Source: Bigelowiella natans CCMP2755
Taxonomy: Eukaryota; Cercozoa; Chlorarachniophyceae
DNA: 64,000 bases
Direction of reading: 5' to 3'
NCBI GenBank assembly: GCA_000320545.1
Contig: ADNK01002519.1
Coordinates: 5,001-69,000 of the forward strand
Shown here: positions 13,204 to 27,447 of the stretch, in pieces
How positions within the stretch are numbered: the first letter of the stretch is position 1
Layout of the letters: each line of letters starts with the position of its first letter
Notes under the pieces: model-generated
Seen by the model: only the letters and a program-made list of their open reading frames with translations
Database searches by the model: none
Told to the model about the DNA's origin: nothing
Made by a program: the position numbers and the translations under genes

Positions 13204-14314
13204 GATGATCTATTGAATATGCAAAAGAGCAGCTTCTATTGCACCGTGAACACCGGCGTAAACTCTGTGAAGGGAGGAGAGGCACGCTCAGATTCTTTGC
13301 ACTGGTTTAATTTCAGCATCATGTAAGAAAGCCCGTGGAGCGATAAAATAAAAATAGAGGGATTATGTAGCCAGTTTGGCTGAGTAAAATTCATATTTAA
13401 TGAGTAAAGCCTAAATTTCTCAATTGTTTGAAACACAGTTGGATCTGAATGAGGACTATAATTCTACCGATTTATTATTTCAGAGAGAAATGTAGAGAAG
13501 GCAAAGAAGTGATTTCAGGATTTCTCCTCAAAGACATTAATCATTTTTGGTCGAAATCGCATGCAATTTCCCTACATCCCTAAATTGATACTTTTACATC
13601 AGAACGACAAATGTTTAGCATGTTGTTTCATGCATGTCTCTTACTTTCTTGTGCGCCAGATTTATTGAACGACTTTAAAAAAAGATTTTCAAGTCATAAA
13701 AGTTAGACATTATAAATATTTTCTGACCTTGTTTTTGTGTAATAACATAGAACGTCAATTAAATTTTGTTGGCTCAGAGTTAAAATAGATATTTTTCATT
13801 CCCACATTCTCAGATTCGGCAACAACGAAACGTGAAGTTGAGCCTCAGCACAAAAACTGTCCTTACCAGTGAATCGGTTGGTCAAATACCGTAGATAATT
13901 TTATATTTCAATGAAAATTGGTAGTCGTATATGCTTATTTCCGTACTTTTTCGAAGTTTTAACTGGCGGTATGAAGTGAGTTTGGTTTCGCAATCGACAC
14001 GAAGTGTGGCTGGCTGTGTGTCTCTCACAAATAATATTTGTCTATTTCACACATCCAGATTGTCAGCCCGCTCGCAAAAGGAGGGCTGTGCTGGGAGAGA
14101 ATATAGTTTGCAAAGAAGGAATTTCTTAACACATTCCACATCAAGGAGGGGAGATCCCACGGGTGGCAAGAGAAGAGGCCAGGGGCGTAAGTGCGATAGC
14201 TAGGATCCTTGAAGCGCGTAACCGGGGACTGAGCTGTATTTTTAATCGGATAAAAACTTTGAAAAGATTCTACAAATACATTTGGACAACCATTTACTTG
14301 TCTAGGGGGGGACT
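13204..14314. promoter_or_regulatory. Head-to-head gap between ARPC2 and the SRPK gene
   Basis: Divergent gap of 1.1 kb, AT-rich in its left two-thirds, with no exon I can support. It lacks the GCTAG words of convergent gaps. It should hold both promoters and 5' untranslated sequence, perhaps noncoding first exons for the kinase gene. Confidence 0.35.
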
Positions 14315-16855
<2,541 letters not shown>

Positions 16856-17470
16856 GTGAGTGAGTGAGTGGTAGAAAATTTGAAATTACAGTTTGCAGTA
16901 TTGTTTAGATCCAGTTGGATGCATATTTCGGATAATTTACATGGGGGATAAGAAGTTTGCTCCGAGACAACATTATGTCTTTAACCATGCAATTAATCAT
17001 AGTACATATCATTTATTCCCAATCATCTAGTTCATGCTTTAAATGCTGCTCGCTAGTGCTGTGCATCGCAGCGCCTTGGTAGCTTGACATGCATGCGCTT
17101 ATCTAGTTGTTCTAGTATTGCTGCCACACAATGCAACCACATCAATAAGAGCGAGAGATCTACATACGTGAAGATGTAGAGTCTGCTAGCCTGATTGTAG
17201 TGTAGTCTAGTAGTAACTCTGACAACGCTTATAATATATACGCTCTCATCAGCTCTGCACGCAACATCCGACAGGCAAATTCTTATGTATTCGATTTTTA
17301 ATAATACTGTTGTAGCTTGGCATTCGCAGCAGCATACTGCGTAACAATTGTTCTAAACAAGACTTAGCTTCAGCATGCTACGACTCTCTCTCTCTCCCCC
17401 CCCCCCTCTCTCTCTCTCTCCCTCTCTCTCTCTCTCTAGAATATGTTAAATTTCGCCGATCTTGACCGAA
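16856..17470. repeat. Tail-to-tail spacer: GAGT repeat, GCTAG element, CT tract
   Basis: Gap between the converging kinase and NHL-region genes. A GAGT tetranucleotide run starts at the kinase stop codon (16853-16869). 17040-17350 holds the GCTAG/CATGC word class in weaker form. 17383-17438 is a CT microsatellite interrupted by a C run. Confidence 0.5.
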
Positions 17471-17666
17471 TCAGCAACACATCCCATCAACGATCTCACG
17501 TGCTTCTCTTACGCTCAGCGGACGGGTTAAATCCCAAACAGACACACCGTCTTTTGTAACCTGCATTTATAAATATTTCACGTTTGACATGAGCTTTCTT
17601 GACGACGAGAATAATTTGACTATATTTCAGAGCTACCTTCTTGATACACTCATATTCAGAATCTCC
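17471..17666 (-). CDS. Two orphan 3' exons past the NHL-repeat gene
   Basis: Exons 17666-17637 (reads GDSEYECIKK) and 17560-17471 (reads VTKDGVSVWDLTRPLSVRE, ending GMCC and TGA) join in phase 0 with clean GT-AG borders and look coding. They could be an alternative 3' end of the NHL gene: a donor inside its last exon (after NDDGESG, near 18017) is also phase 0. They could instead be the end of a small separate gene whose start I could not fix (an ATG reading MTVDVQNMDNEDK lies upstream, but its phase does not match). Function unknown. Confidence 0.4.
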
Positions 17667-17971
17667 CTGTACACGAAGAAGCAAGTGATATCAGAGAATA
17701 ACCAATCGATGAGGTAAATACTTTCGACAAGCTAGAAAAAAATAGTCACGACTGATAATTTAGTAGTTTCATCGCATCTAATACAACTTGTCTTCATTAT
17801 CCATATTTTGAACATCAACAGTCATTTTTGTTTATTCTCCAAGTATGATACTACCACAAATAACCAATGGCCAGCAGCTTCAGCGCAAAGGCATGTTGGA
17901 GAAGGAAATCTGTACGAGGGACAGCTATCAAATTGGTTTTATTTGCAACATTTTGTACAAATGAATTGTAT

Positions 17972-19822
17972 TTACTCGATCTGAGGACGAGGAATGAATG
18001 AAATCTTCGGCCGAGATCCTACTCCTGATTCACCATCATCATTATCATTATCATCATCCATATTCGAGCATCCTTCCAGGTGATGAACTGAAAATTGAAG
18101 GCTTTGGAGGTCATCTGGGTGGTATCGTTTCAAAGCACGAATTGAAGCTTGCCCTTGATCTGCGATGAAAAACTGATCCAAATCTTCCGCGTAACTGATT
18201 CTGCAGCAAAATTGTCATCTAATTTAGTCGACTTCTTCTTATAGATACGTTGATTGCTCTCAAAATGTCACTCCCCTCCTCCTCCTCCTCCTCTAATACC
18301 AAAGATATCAAATTTAGATTTTGTTTCATATGTACCCGGAGATTCTGTAAATATCTCGTTCGGTGTATTTTGTGGTCTCTAATTGGATCGTTGACACATT
18401 TACAAGCGTTTGTCTCGCTCCTTGCTGCAGCAGGCACTTGCATATTTTACAGCTATAAGGTGCATTATTTGTAGGAGTAGTAGTATTGGCGACGGTTGGC
18501 TCTTCTTGAGCCTCTACTTCGGTCTCAAAATAAAGCTGACGTATGCGACTGTTGCCAGTATCTGCAATGAGAATCGATAGTGAAATATTCAGTATGAACC
18601 CGCCATTGATATCAATGCCGCTGCTGTCCTCCTCCTTTCCACGCAGCTTCTTGCGTTTGTAGATATATGATCCCTGGCCTGCAATATCTGTTGGAGAGCT
18701 AATTTTTTCGAACCGACGCCAACCACGCACACACAACACACATACGCATTCATTATTTGTCATTATATCTGCTATGGTACGATTATTCAGTCGGAAATTA
18801 TGTGATATTGTTAACATGATCAATCTTCTCGCAATCAGGATTTTAGTTTGATTTTCTTTTTCCAGCAGCACAGCAAAGCTAGGGACATAGCAAAGAAATT
18901 AAAACCCGGAATTTTGCACTTTATTTACTTTAACATACATTTCCATCTCCTTGATCGAAAAACTACTGGTTATTTGGCAGTACTTGAATGTTGCAGTGTT
19001 GCCTGAACCATCTACGAACCCTGCCTCACCATAACTCCCGCCCACAATCACCATTTCGCCTTTTCCGTCTTCATGTAAGTGCAGCGCACGGATTGTATGA
19101 GAGCCTGATGTTGCTTGATTCAGATATATCTTGGAGGAGAAGGAGGAGGGTGGAGAAGAGAGAGGAGAGAGCAGCTGCTTAACTGCAGCAAAGGTGTCAT
19201 CAAGTTGATTTTCGTTGCTCCCATCCCATCCCCCCCCCTACAAATTCCACATTCACCATCACTGAAAGCTTTTCATAATTAACTGGAGGATGACTCTGCT
19301 CTTTTGCAGATTTGAGTATGATGTTCGAAAGTTAAGGTGAAAAGAAATGAATGTTGTCATTTTGAGACATCTTATCGGTCGTACTGATGGTTAATTTCGT
19401 ATTTGCTTTCTCTCAAGTCAGAAACAATCTCAAACATAAAAGTATTAAATTGTAGTATTTTATATCAAATGGGTGGTACCTCTGTCGGCCAAAAAAACTA
19501 TCGAATCATTTATATGTGGAATGTCAAACGAGAGGATTCCTCGTGGAAAATTCAATCCATATGGATTAGAGTTCCCTTGCATAGTAGGAGTATGGAGACA
19601 TATAAATCGAAGGGGAGAAAGAGAGAAGGGGAGGAAAATAGGAAAGGAGGAAGGGAGAGGTAGAGAACATGCAACAATTTGGCGCATGAGTTGTGTTGAA
19701 TATATGGTGATATCTTGCACAATTTGAAAAGTACCTTCTTCTCCCCACTCTTCTTCAATTCCCCCTGCAGCAGCAGCAGTTTGGGAAGTAGTAGCCCTGA
19801 CACTTGCCACTGTTGTAACCTC

Positions 19823-19859
<37 letters not shown>

Positions 19860-20588
19860 TGTGTTCCTTGTTTGATGATATAGGAAACGATAGTGGTTAT
19901 CTATCAATCTATGACCTTATCAGTGATTCGAATTCTACGTACCCGGTTATTACCGGTATCAGACACGAGTAGATACCGGTCCCTAAGAGATTCATAATAT
20001 AGCGTGTAACTCTGTGCGTATTTCAAAAATATATTATCACTGTTATTACCTGTGCGAACAAATCCCCCCTGGACTTAAGAATTTAGCGTCAGTTCCAACT
20101 CCATCTATATATACATACATACATAAGTCTAACTCCATCTTTCTATACATCTTTGTATACATATATACATCCATACATACATACATACATACATACATAA
20201 GTCTCTCCAGAACTTCTATGCTTACAAATATGACGACCTTCGCTACCAGGAGAATCCATACTACCTGCAACATCTTCTACCTGTTGTATTCCAAAATCAT
20301 GTATGTATTTGTATGTGTGTATGTGTATATGATTAGTGAGAACAATGCTGCACTTTGCTTGTGTGGTTTGTTGGAGGAGTAGCAGTATGGAGAAGAACTA
20401 CCTTTCCATCATGGAACCTAACGGATACTACCCTATGCCTTCCATCTGTTCCATATATAATACGCTGAATATTCTCCTTCTTATTATTCTTCTCAGCACA
20501 CAGGCTAGTTGGATCGAGCAATTGGGAGTTTCCTTTTCTTCTGTCAATTCTTCCCTTAATAGTCCATAAGGCGTCATCGAAAGCCCCC
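17972..20588 (-). CDS. NHL-repeat beta-propeller protein, 5' end not found
   Basis: Exons: 20588-20402, 20280-20247, 20104-20050, 19982-19916, 19822-19735, 19575-19480, 19405-19385, 19282-18967, 18687-18336, 18200-17972. Repeats of the NHL kind are clear: GTDGRHRVVSVRF, DGVGTDAKFLSPGGI, YLLVSDTGNNRVRRI, FLADRANTKLTI, DGSNENQLDDTF, GGSYGEAGFVDGSGNTATF, LIADTGNSRIRQL and QFFIADQGQASIRALKR. Such propellers bind proteins, carbohydrate or RNA; no enzyme domain is seen. A first exon (preceding phase 2) is missing; none of the ATGs up to 21100 fits. Exon 19282-18967 is one base too long: the frame breaks at a nine-C run (19230-19238), so this is either a sequence error or a lesion. The last exon ends in an acidic tail; two further exons downstream may be alternative 3' ends. 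Confidence 0.75.
19230..19238. other. Homopolymer C run breaking the NHL reading frame
   Basis: Nine C on this strand. On the minus strand, eight G would give the continuous reading VEFVGG then GWDGSNENQLDDTF across the exon; nine G shifts it. Both sides are strongly NHL-like in frames that differ by one base, and the exon length (316) is one more than the flanking phases allow. Confidence 0.6.
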
Positions 20589-21335
20589 CTAAGGAGGGAA
20601 GGAATATTAGACTATGTTTTCAAATTTGACGACATGATGTGCATATAGTCATTGGAGGTAATATGGTAGTACATTCTGGACAAGCTGCTTCTGCTGCTGC
20701 TGCACTCATCATCATCATCGTTGGTGTCTCCAATATGTTCCCAAACAGGTCTTGAAGAACGACGACAATGCTCAAAGGAGCACTCATCGTCAATTCTCTG
20801 GAGGGGTAACTCTCCTACTTCTCTTCTCCTCACTCTCTCCGTTGTTGCATATCTTCTACTTCCATTTACGAACGGCTGTTGAGACTCGTCGGCTGGCCTC
20901 TTGGCCCCTCCCTCTCCTGCAGCATCAAAACATCTATCATTGCTTTAGCTCCCTTACTCTACCAGTTTTCGATAATTCGCATCATGAGTTTAATGCAGTA
21001 TTAAAAGATTCGTGAAATCTTCTCTCTTCGCATCCATTGTGGTTTAGATGAGCAACGTCGGTCCTTTATCTCCGAGCTTGTTCATCGACAATTCGACAAA
21101 TTTTGAATCTGTTTTAAATTTTAGGGTTATATTCGAGGAGAACAATGGTCATTTTTCATCTACGACAAATCAATCTAAACTGTCGCATCTTTGTATTTAT
21201 GTGTGTTTTCAGTACCGTTGATTTTTTTTTGTATTGTTTCATTGAGGTTTGAAAAATCATTTTCGTAATCAGAAGAGGAAAGAATACATAGGATGTTTGT
21301 CCGTGTTGTAGTTGTTGTTGTAGTAATAGTAGTAG

Positions 21336-21366
<31 letters not shown>

Positions 21367-21395
21367 GAGCAGCCGAAACATATTTAGCGAATCCA
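20589..21395. other. Head-to-head region, probably with the missing NHL first exon
   Basis: Between the most upstream NHL exon and the QSOX start. A minus-strand ATG frame near 20780 (MSAPLSIVVVLQDLFGNIL, then a C-P-E-C / C-T-S-C pair) looks signal-like but has no donor of the needed phase. 21308-21366 is a GTT microsatellite. No GCTAG words. Confidence 0.3.
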
Positions 21396-21934
21396 ATGGC
21401 GTCGGCCAGGCAACGATGCCGCGGCCTTCTTCTAGCTCTGCTGACAGCAGCACTTCCCAGAACTCTTGGATGGGCGGATTGGCTCCCAGGTTCGTTTTAA
21501 GTTATGACCAAATCTTATTTGTGGTCTTGACATTGATCCCCTGTTTGTGTTGTTTTATGATCATCATCATCAGAGTCACAGCCTTTTCCCCACTACTTCG
21601 CCGATGACCTCAACGATAGAAACTTTGTAGGAAAGATTGATTGATGATGTTTCTAGCTATACCAGGCGTATTATGCACGTGCAGATTAAAGAATTTTGAA
21701 GGAGTAGGGAATGGCGGAGAACAATACTGGCATGCCTGATAAGTGTGTATTATATGTGTATGTATGTTGGTGACATCGAAGGTCAATGAAATGCGCCGCA
21801 ACCCTGACGAGATTCTATTGGTCGAGTTCTATGCTGATTGGTAGTAAGAAGCACATATTTTTGTTGACTGTTATCTACTGCATTGGGATCGCTTTATGTT
21901 TTTCGTTGCGTCCTCTCCTCCACCGTCGTCAGTC

Positions 21935-21968
<34 letters not shown>

Positions 21969-22445
21969 TTTCTTCTCCTTCTTCCAACCTCTTCTTCCAC
22001 TACCTACAAAGGTGTCCTCACTGCCAACAATTTGCTCCCGACTATGAGCGTATTGCTGAAGCTTATAAGCACACAGGACAGGTATTAGTGCATGGGATTA
22101 TCCTTGCTCTTGTCCCATGCATAATCTGAATTTCTCTCGTCCTCCTCCATTTTACAACATCACAGATCCGAGCATGCAAGATTGATTGCGCTTCCAATGG
22201 TCAAAGAATGTGCGATCAGTTCTCTGTCAAGTTCTTCCCCACACTGCTGTTTGGCTATGCCGATGACTTTGCTGCTCGAGCAAAGTAACCATTTATAATG
22301 TATGTTACAATCCTTTCTGCCTTTGAACACCAGTGGTATTATCCAAAGGTTTAAGAACGCAACGAGGCCATTGGAAATACCTTCTCAAGTATTAATATTT
22401 TAAAGCATAGAAATATATCATATCCACACAATAACACATCATATG

Positions 22446-22478
<33 letters not shown>

Positions 22479-23375
22479 ATTCATTTAGGACATTGGCCAA
22501 ACAGCTGAAAACATAACATCATGGCTCAACCATCAAATTGGAGGTAATTATCAAGATAAATGTAGTTGAATTAACATATATATCATCCATCCATCCATCA
22601 AGTAGCGGAGCATTAATGATAGAGAAGTAGTATAATTTATTCCTGCTTCTTCTTTTTACGTTAACGTGTCAGGGATTGCTGAGCTGTTGCCTTTAAGACA
22701 ATTCCAACAAACGATGAAGATGAAATTGGAGACCGAAGCAGCTCGATATGTGCATCATCGCAGAGTGAGCACAACTCTGAATTATTCGTTAATCGACTAG
22801 TAGTATGAAATAAATGATTAATCTTGATTATTATTATCATTATCACTATCATCATCACTACCAGGTCTTAGAAAATCATGTTAATATGTGGGATGTCAAG
22901 TTGGCCACGGCAATGAGTCTTTATAACATGATAACACTTCTCCATTATGATCCAGCAGGACAGGAAGTAGAGGTATATCATATCTTATGGCCTCTCTTTT
23001 AATATACCTTCACCATCATCATCACCATCATCATCATCGTCGTCTTTTGCACATGTACTTATGCAACAATTTGCAAGAAACAGCATAAATTGACGATGTA
23101 TTGTTGTCTCCATCGTCATCGTCCTAGTCGAAGGGCATGCTGATAGTATGATTATTATGTTTTTCTTCAGTAACATGATGACGATGATTATATATCATGA
23201 TGTTATTTCGCAGGATGGTGCTGAGAGTGGAACAGGAGGGCCTGGGCCTGGAGAAAGCAGACAAGTACTCGTAGTCAATATCATCAGCCACTATACGAGA
23301 AGCACCAGTAGCATCTTACCCCCTCCCCCTTTTCATTATTTCTGTTGTATGTGTAGGCACATTATTTATACCCAG

Positions 23376-23410
<35 letters not shown>

Positions 23411-23451
23411 CCATCTTCACCATTCACAACTCCCTACTAATGTACAAAATA

Positions 23452-23485
<34 letters not shown>

Positions 23486-23522
23486 GTTGATAACAGGCTG
23501 ATCTTGATGCTGCACTCGGTAG

Positions 23523-23555
<33 letters not shown>

Positions 23556-24133
23556 AACCAGAAGAAGAAGAAGAACAAGAGCCATACATCATCATTATCA
23601 TCATTATCATCATCATCATCAAACATCTGCCTCCCTCATTCTTTATTCTCCTGACCAACCACCACCTATTATCGATTTGCCCTGCAGTGTTAATTGAAGT
23701 AATTTGGGTGTCATGAGTAGTAGTAAGTCGTCATCACCCCTATCGCTATTATATCATGTATGCATTCAGGATTTCTTGATGCACTCTGCACGTCTTATCC
23801 AGACTATTCTGCCCGGTGGGTAGTAGTAGTAGGAGGAGTACAAGTAAAAGTAGTAGTAGCAGCAGCAACAACAGCAGCGATTAACATGAGGATGATAGAG
23901 AAGAATGAAGATAATCACTTTGATTTGGGTATTGGTGTTGTAAAAGTCAAATGACAAGTGAAAGCATATGTACTACCACTACAACTACTACTACCACTAC
24001 TACTGCTACTACTCTTTAACTACTACTGCACACGACAGTGAAATTGTTGATATTAATATCAATACGAACAACATCTAATTAGTGCCACGTTTTGCTCCAT
24101 GGGAACGTTTGTGGAGACCCAGAATACGGTATT

Positions 24134-24165
<32 letters not shown>

Positions 24166-24413
24166 ACTACGGCTTCTTCTTAACTGCATCTTCTTAATAC
24201 AGCTGAGTTGTGATTATGTTATTGTGTTATCATCATCGATGATGTATGAAGGTTGCTGTTGGAGATCGAGTCGTTATTATGGGTATTATTAAAGAAATAA
24301 TGACTATGATAAAACCAATTATCGATGATCAAAAGAAGAGTGTTGCATTGCTTGCATCATCGAGCTGGTTGAATATTTAAATGTGTGTGTGTGTGTGTGT
24401 GTTCTTATTACTT

Positions 24414-24445
<32 letters not shown>

Positions 24446-24887
24446 ATATTTCATTATCATCTTCAATAGCCATACCATTTGAGTTGGTTTTGTTATTTGT
24501 TTATTATGCTGTAAGGAATGACCAAAGCACGTGCTTTGAACGGCCACAAAGGATGGGTGAAGGCCTACAACCACACAACAGATCGGTAGTAAGTACGAGG
24601 AGAATAGTATCATTCATCGAGCAAATAACTAAGGGCTGATTATGTGAGGAGGAAAGCTGTGAAGTAGCATAGGCACAACAAAATGACAGCGTCGGTTTGA
24701 TGATCGTGTGGAGAGAACATAAGGATTCTCATCATATGTTTCCTATATTCTCTCCTACTCAGCACTCGTAATTTATCTTCTTCTAACAACCCCCCTCTCC
24801 AAAACAAGGTATACTGTTGATATGGGTTTAATCTGGGGTCAAGTGAAAATGAAGCCAACCAACGTTCGTCGGGTAAATACTGCAATA

Positions 24888-24920
<33 letters not shown>

Positions 24921-24977
24921 AACACTGTGAAGTACATCAATGGATATGACACCGACTAGTACTAATGTCATCATTCA

Positions 24978-25025
<48 letters not shown>

Positions 25026-25686
25026 TACTACTACAAATGCCAAAAGGTTGCTCAGCTGGATGGTAGTGTGAACGATTTTTTCTCTTCATCGGAAGAAGCT
25101 TGGGCTGCCATTGAATCACGGTTATACGCGCTGCATGTACATCGTGTGACGACGGATATGATGATGGTGATGATGATGGTGATGATGATGACGATGATGA
25201 TGACGACGATGACATCAATGATGTAGGTACACCATTGCGAATACACGATGGATGGACTTCAAAAAAGGTTGGAAATCATGCAAGGGCAGTTGGGGTCATA
25301 CTAGAGGCTATACCTGCGGATTGTGGACATTGTTTCATACCTTACTGGCTAATGCACCCGACGATTACGCTCCTAATGTGCTTCTGGCTATAGAAGGGTA
25401 AGTAGTAGTACCCATCCTCTTCCATCATCTCAAACCACACTCCTCATCATTATAATCATTATCATCATCGTCTGTATAGCTGATATATCATTCTCCATTC
25501 TGAACCCTCTCCACATATCTGATGATAACAGATTCGTCGCACGTTTCTTTGGTTGCGACAGTTGCCGTCGTCATTTCTTGGCTATGAGTGAGGATATCAT
25601 CCTGCTCTCCACCAAGGAGGAAGCTGTACGTACTTTAATGACGAACGATCTTCTTCTATACAACGATGATGATCATGATGATGATT

Positions 25687-25718
<32 letters not shown>

Positions 25719-26944
25719 CGGGACTATTTATATGTAAATATATATCAGGTGATGTGGTTGTGGGAGGCACATAATAAGGTATTATGATGTAGCAGCCAGC
25801 TGTAGTTTGTAGTTAACAATAGAGGCCAAGTACAATGATGATCATGATGAGGGTGAGAATGAATATATGATGATGATGATGATGATGATGATGACGATGA
25901 TTCTCAGGTAAATAAGCGAGTTGGTGCTCAAGAGCAGGAGTATGGAGGAGATCCTTCTTTCCCCAAGGTAGGTAGTAGTAGTAGTAGTAGTAGTAGTGTT
26001 AAGCATTCGCATCACTTTTCAAAAGTCAATGGTTTTCTTCCTGCGAGAACAGCATTGCTCGAATTTATGACTGAAACATTTTTATTATCGATGCTTTGCT
26101 TAGAACTCTGATGAGTAATTTGAATTCCAAATAATGCCAGAATAATGCAAATATTTGTTCTTCTGAAGCACATAATTCAACCTCACATCTCTTCATCAGT
26201 ATATATACATACACCACATATCATGTCTTTCTGATGCCTTGAGATTCATATATCATTATCATTAACTCATCATCATTCTCAATACTGCTAGTATTGTAAT
26301 TTTTGTCTTCATTCCTTTTTCATGTTGAAAGATGATGATGATGATGATGATGATGACGACGATGATGAGGGGGGGTTATCATTCTCATCCTAATCATTAT
26401 CATCATCATCATTATCATCATCATCATTATCATCATCATCATTCATCCTCGTAACAGGCGCAATGGCCGACAAAGCAGCTTTGCCCTGGGTGCTACAAGG
26501 AAGGATGGATATCAGGAGAAGCTCATGGCAAAACTGAAACATTCCAATTTCTGCTTAGATTTTATGCTCCTAGATTTCAAATGTCAAGGGGCGATAGCTC
26601 ACATCTTCTAGGTGTATCTAGCATTAGTGGTAGTAGCAGTAGCAGTAGCCATGGAGGGGGATTAAGTGTAGCTCATGCTGCAAATAATGAACGAAGAGAA
26701 GAAATACTGCGGCGGAAGGAGGCTCTTGAGGAGGAGAGAGCGTAAGCAATCATACACTACTCGATATGATGATGATGATGATGATAATGATGATGATGAT
26801 GATGATGATAATGATGATGATAATGATCTTAGCATTAAATTGCTACAATTGATATGTCAGGTACTATCGAGGGTTTTTAGGCACAGGGTGATGTTTTCGA
26901 TAATTCTCATAAGATAGTGCAGCCACTTTGACGAAGAATAGAGA

Positions 26945-26984
<40 letters not shown>

Positions 26985-27051
26985 AGAGAGAGAGCATGCC
27001 CTAAGAAAGCGACAAAAAAATCAGATTTCTACTGATAATGATATTTTATTC

Positions 27052-27089
<38 letters not shown>

Positions 27090-27447
27090 AATATACATAA
27101 TACGCATACATGATAATAATTCTAGCACTATATGTTTCTTTGACTTACAATATTGGGAAAGATACTCGTGGCAATTTTTGGTCGAGTGCGTGTTGATAGC
27201 TTACCTCGCATACACATACGGATATGAGGCCTATGAGTGGATCAGAGAAAAGTATAAGGTCATGATGAAGCATGATGCAGCATTACCTCCTGTACATAGT
27301 AATCGACGATTTCTTACTGATTAGTTTTTGTACTTCCTTTTATCCTCTCGTAGATGTTGTTTGTTTGCTTTCCACCACTCATGCATTCAAACTATTTCTT
27401 ATCAGGTTTGGGCCCGGAGAAGAAAAAAGGCAAAACATTATCTTTGA
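21396..27447 (+). CDS. QSOX: Quiescin sulfhydryl oxidase with inserted SH3-like module
   Basis: A 623-residue flavin oxidase that makes protein disulfides in the secretory pathway and passes electrons to O2. Exons: 21396-21489, 21574-21626, 21782-21840, 22012-22081, 22166-22284, 22349-22388, 22489-22543, 22673-22764, 22865-22972, 23214-23264, 23497-23518, 23770-23815, 24083-24128, 24252-24282, 24516-24585, 24809-24872, 25047-25120, 25227-25397, 25532-25625, 25749-25778, 25908-25967, 26458-26741, 27162-27258, 27406-27447; all phases close. Signal peptide (RGLLLALLTAALPRTLG); thioredoxin domain with WCPHC (~69-73); helical region ending GFLDALCTSYPDY; an SH3-like insert (~286-340); Erv domain with GYTCGLWTLFHTL, redox CDSC, WLWEAHNKVNKRV for FAD, and CPGC; a transmembrane helix (~582-602) and basic cytosolic tail. 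Type I membrane topology, probably Golgi/ER. The insert is the oddity. Confidence 0.93.
22447..26440. repeat. Cluster of trinucleotide microsatellites in QSOX introns
   Basis: Nearly every QSOX intron here carries ATC/ATG or TAC/GTA runs of 20-40 bases: for example 22447-22478, 23378-23412, 23453-23486 (CTA), 23521-23553 (AAC), 24133-24162, 24417-24444, 24888-24919, 24982-25034, 25866-25898, 25973-25996, 26331-26356 and 26395-26443. Exons between them are free of such runs except a short Ser stretch. The translated poly-Ser, poly-Asp and poly-Tyr frames across them are artefacts. Confidence 0.9.

Noticed and set aside
20612-20833. Minus-strand frame starting MSAPLSIVVVLQDLFG as the NHL first exon with signal peptide
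   Set aside because: No GT donor of the required phase 2 joins it to the exon at 20588; left as an unproved possibility.
23378-23660. Overlapping poly-His, poly-Leu and poly-Val frames on both strands
   Set aside because: All come from ATC, CTA and AAC repeats in two QSOX introns; the only coding piece is the 22-base exon at 23497-23518.
24083-24128. Alternative QSOX reading giving PRFAPWERLWRPR
   Set aside because: It leaves the wrong phase for the next exon; the frame ATFCSMGTFVETQNT closes all junctions and continues from the LDALCTSYPDY helix.
26760-26830. Repeats at regular spacing that might suggest a CRISPR-like array
   Set aside because: Unit is three bases with no spacers; it is a plain GAT microsatellite, and the genome is eukaryotic.
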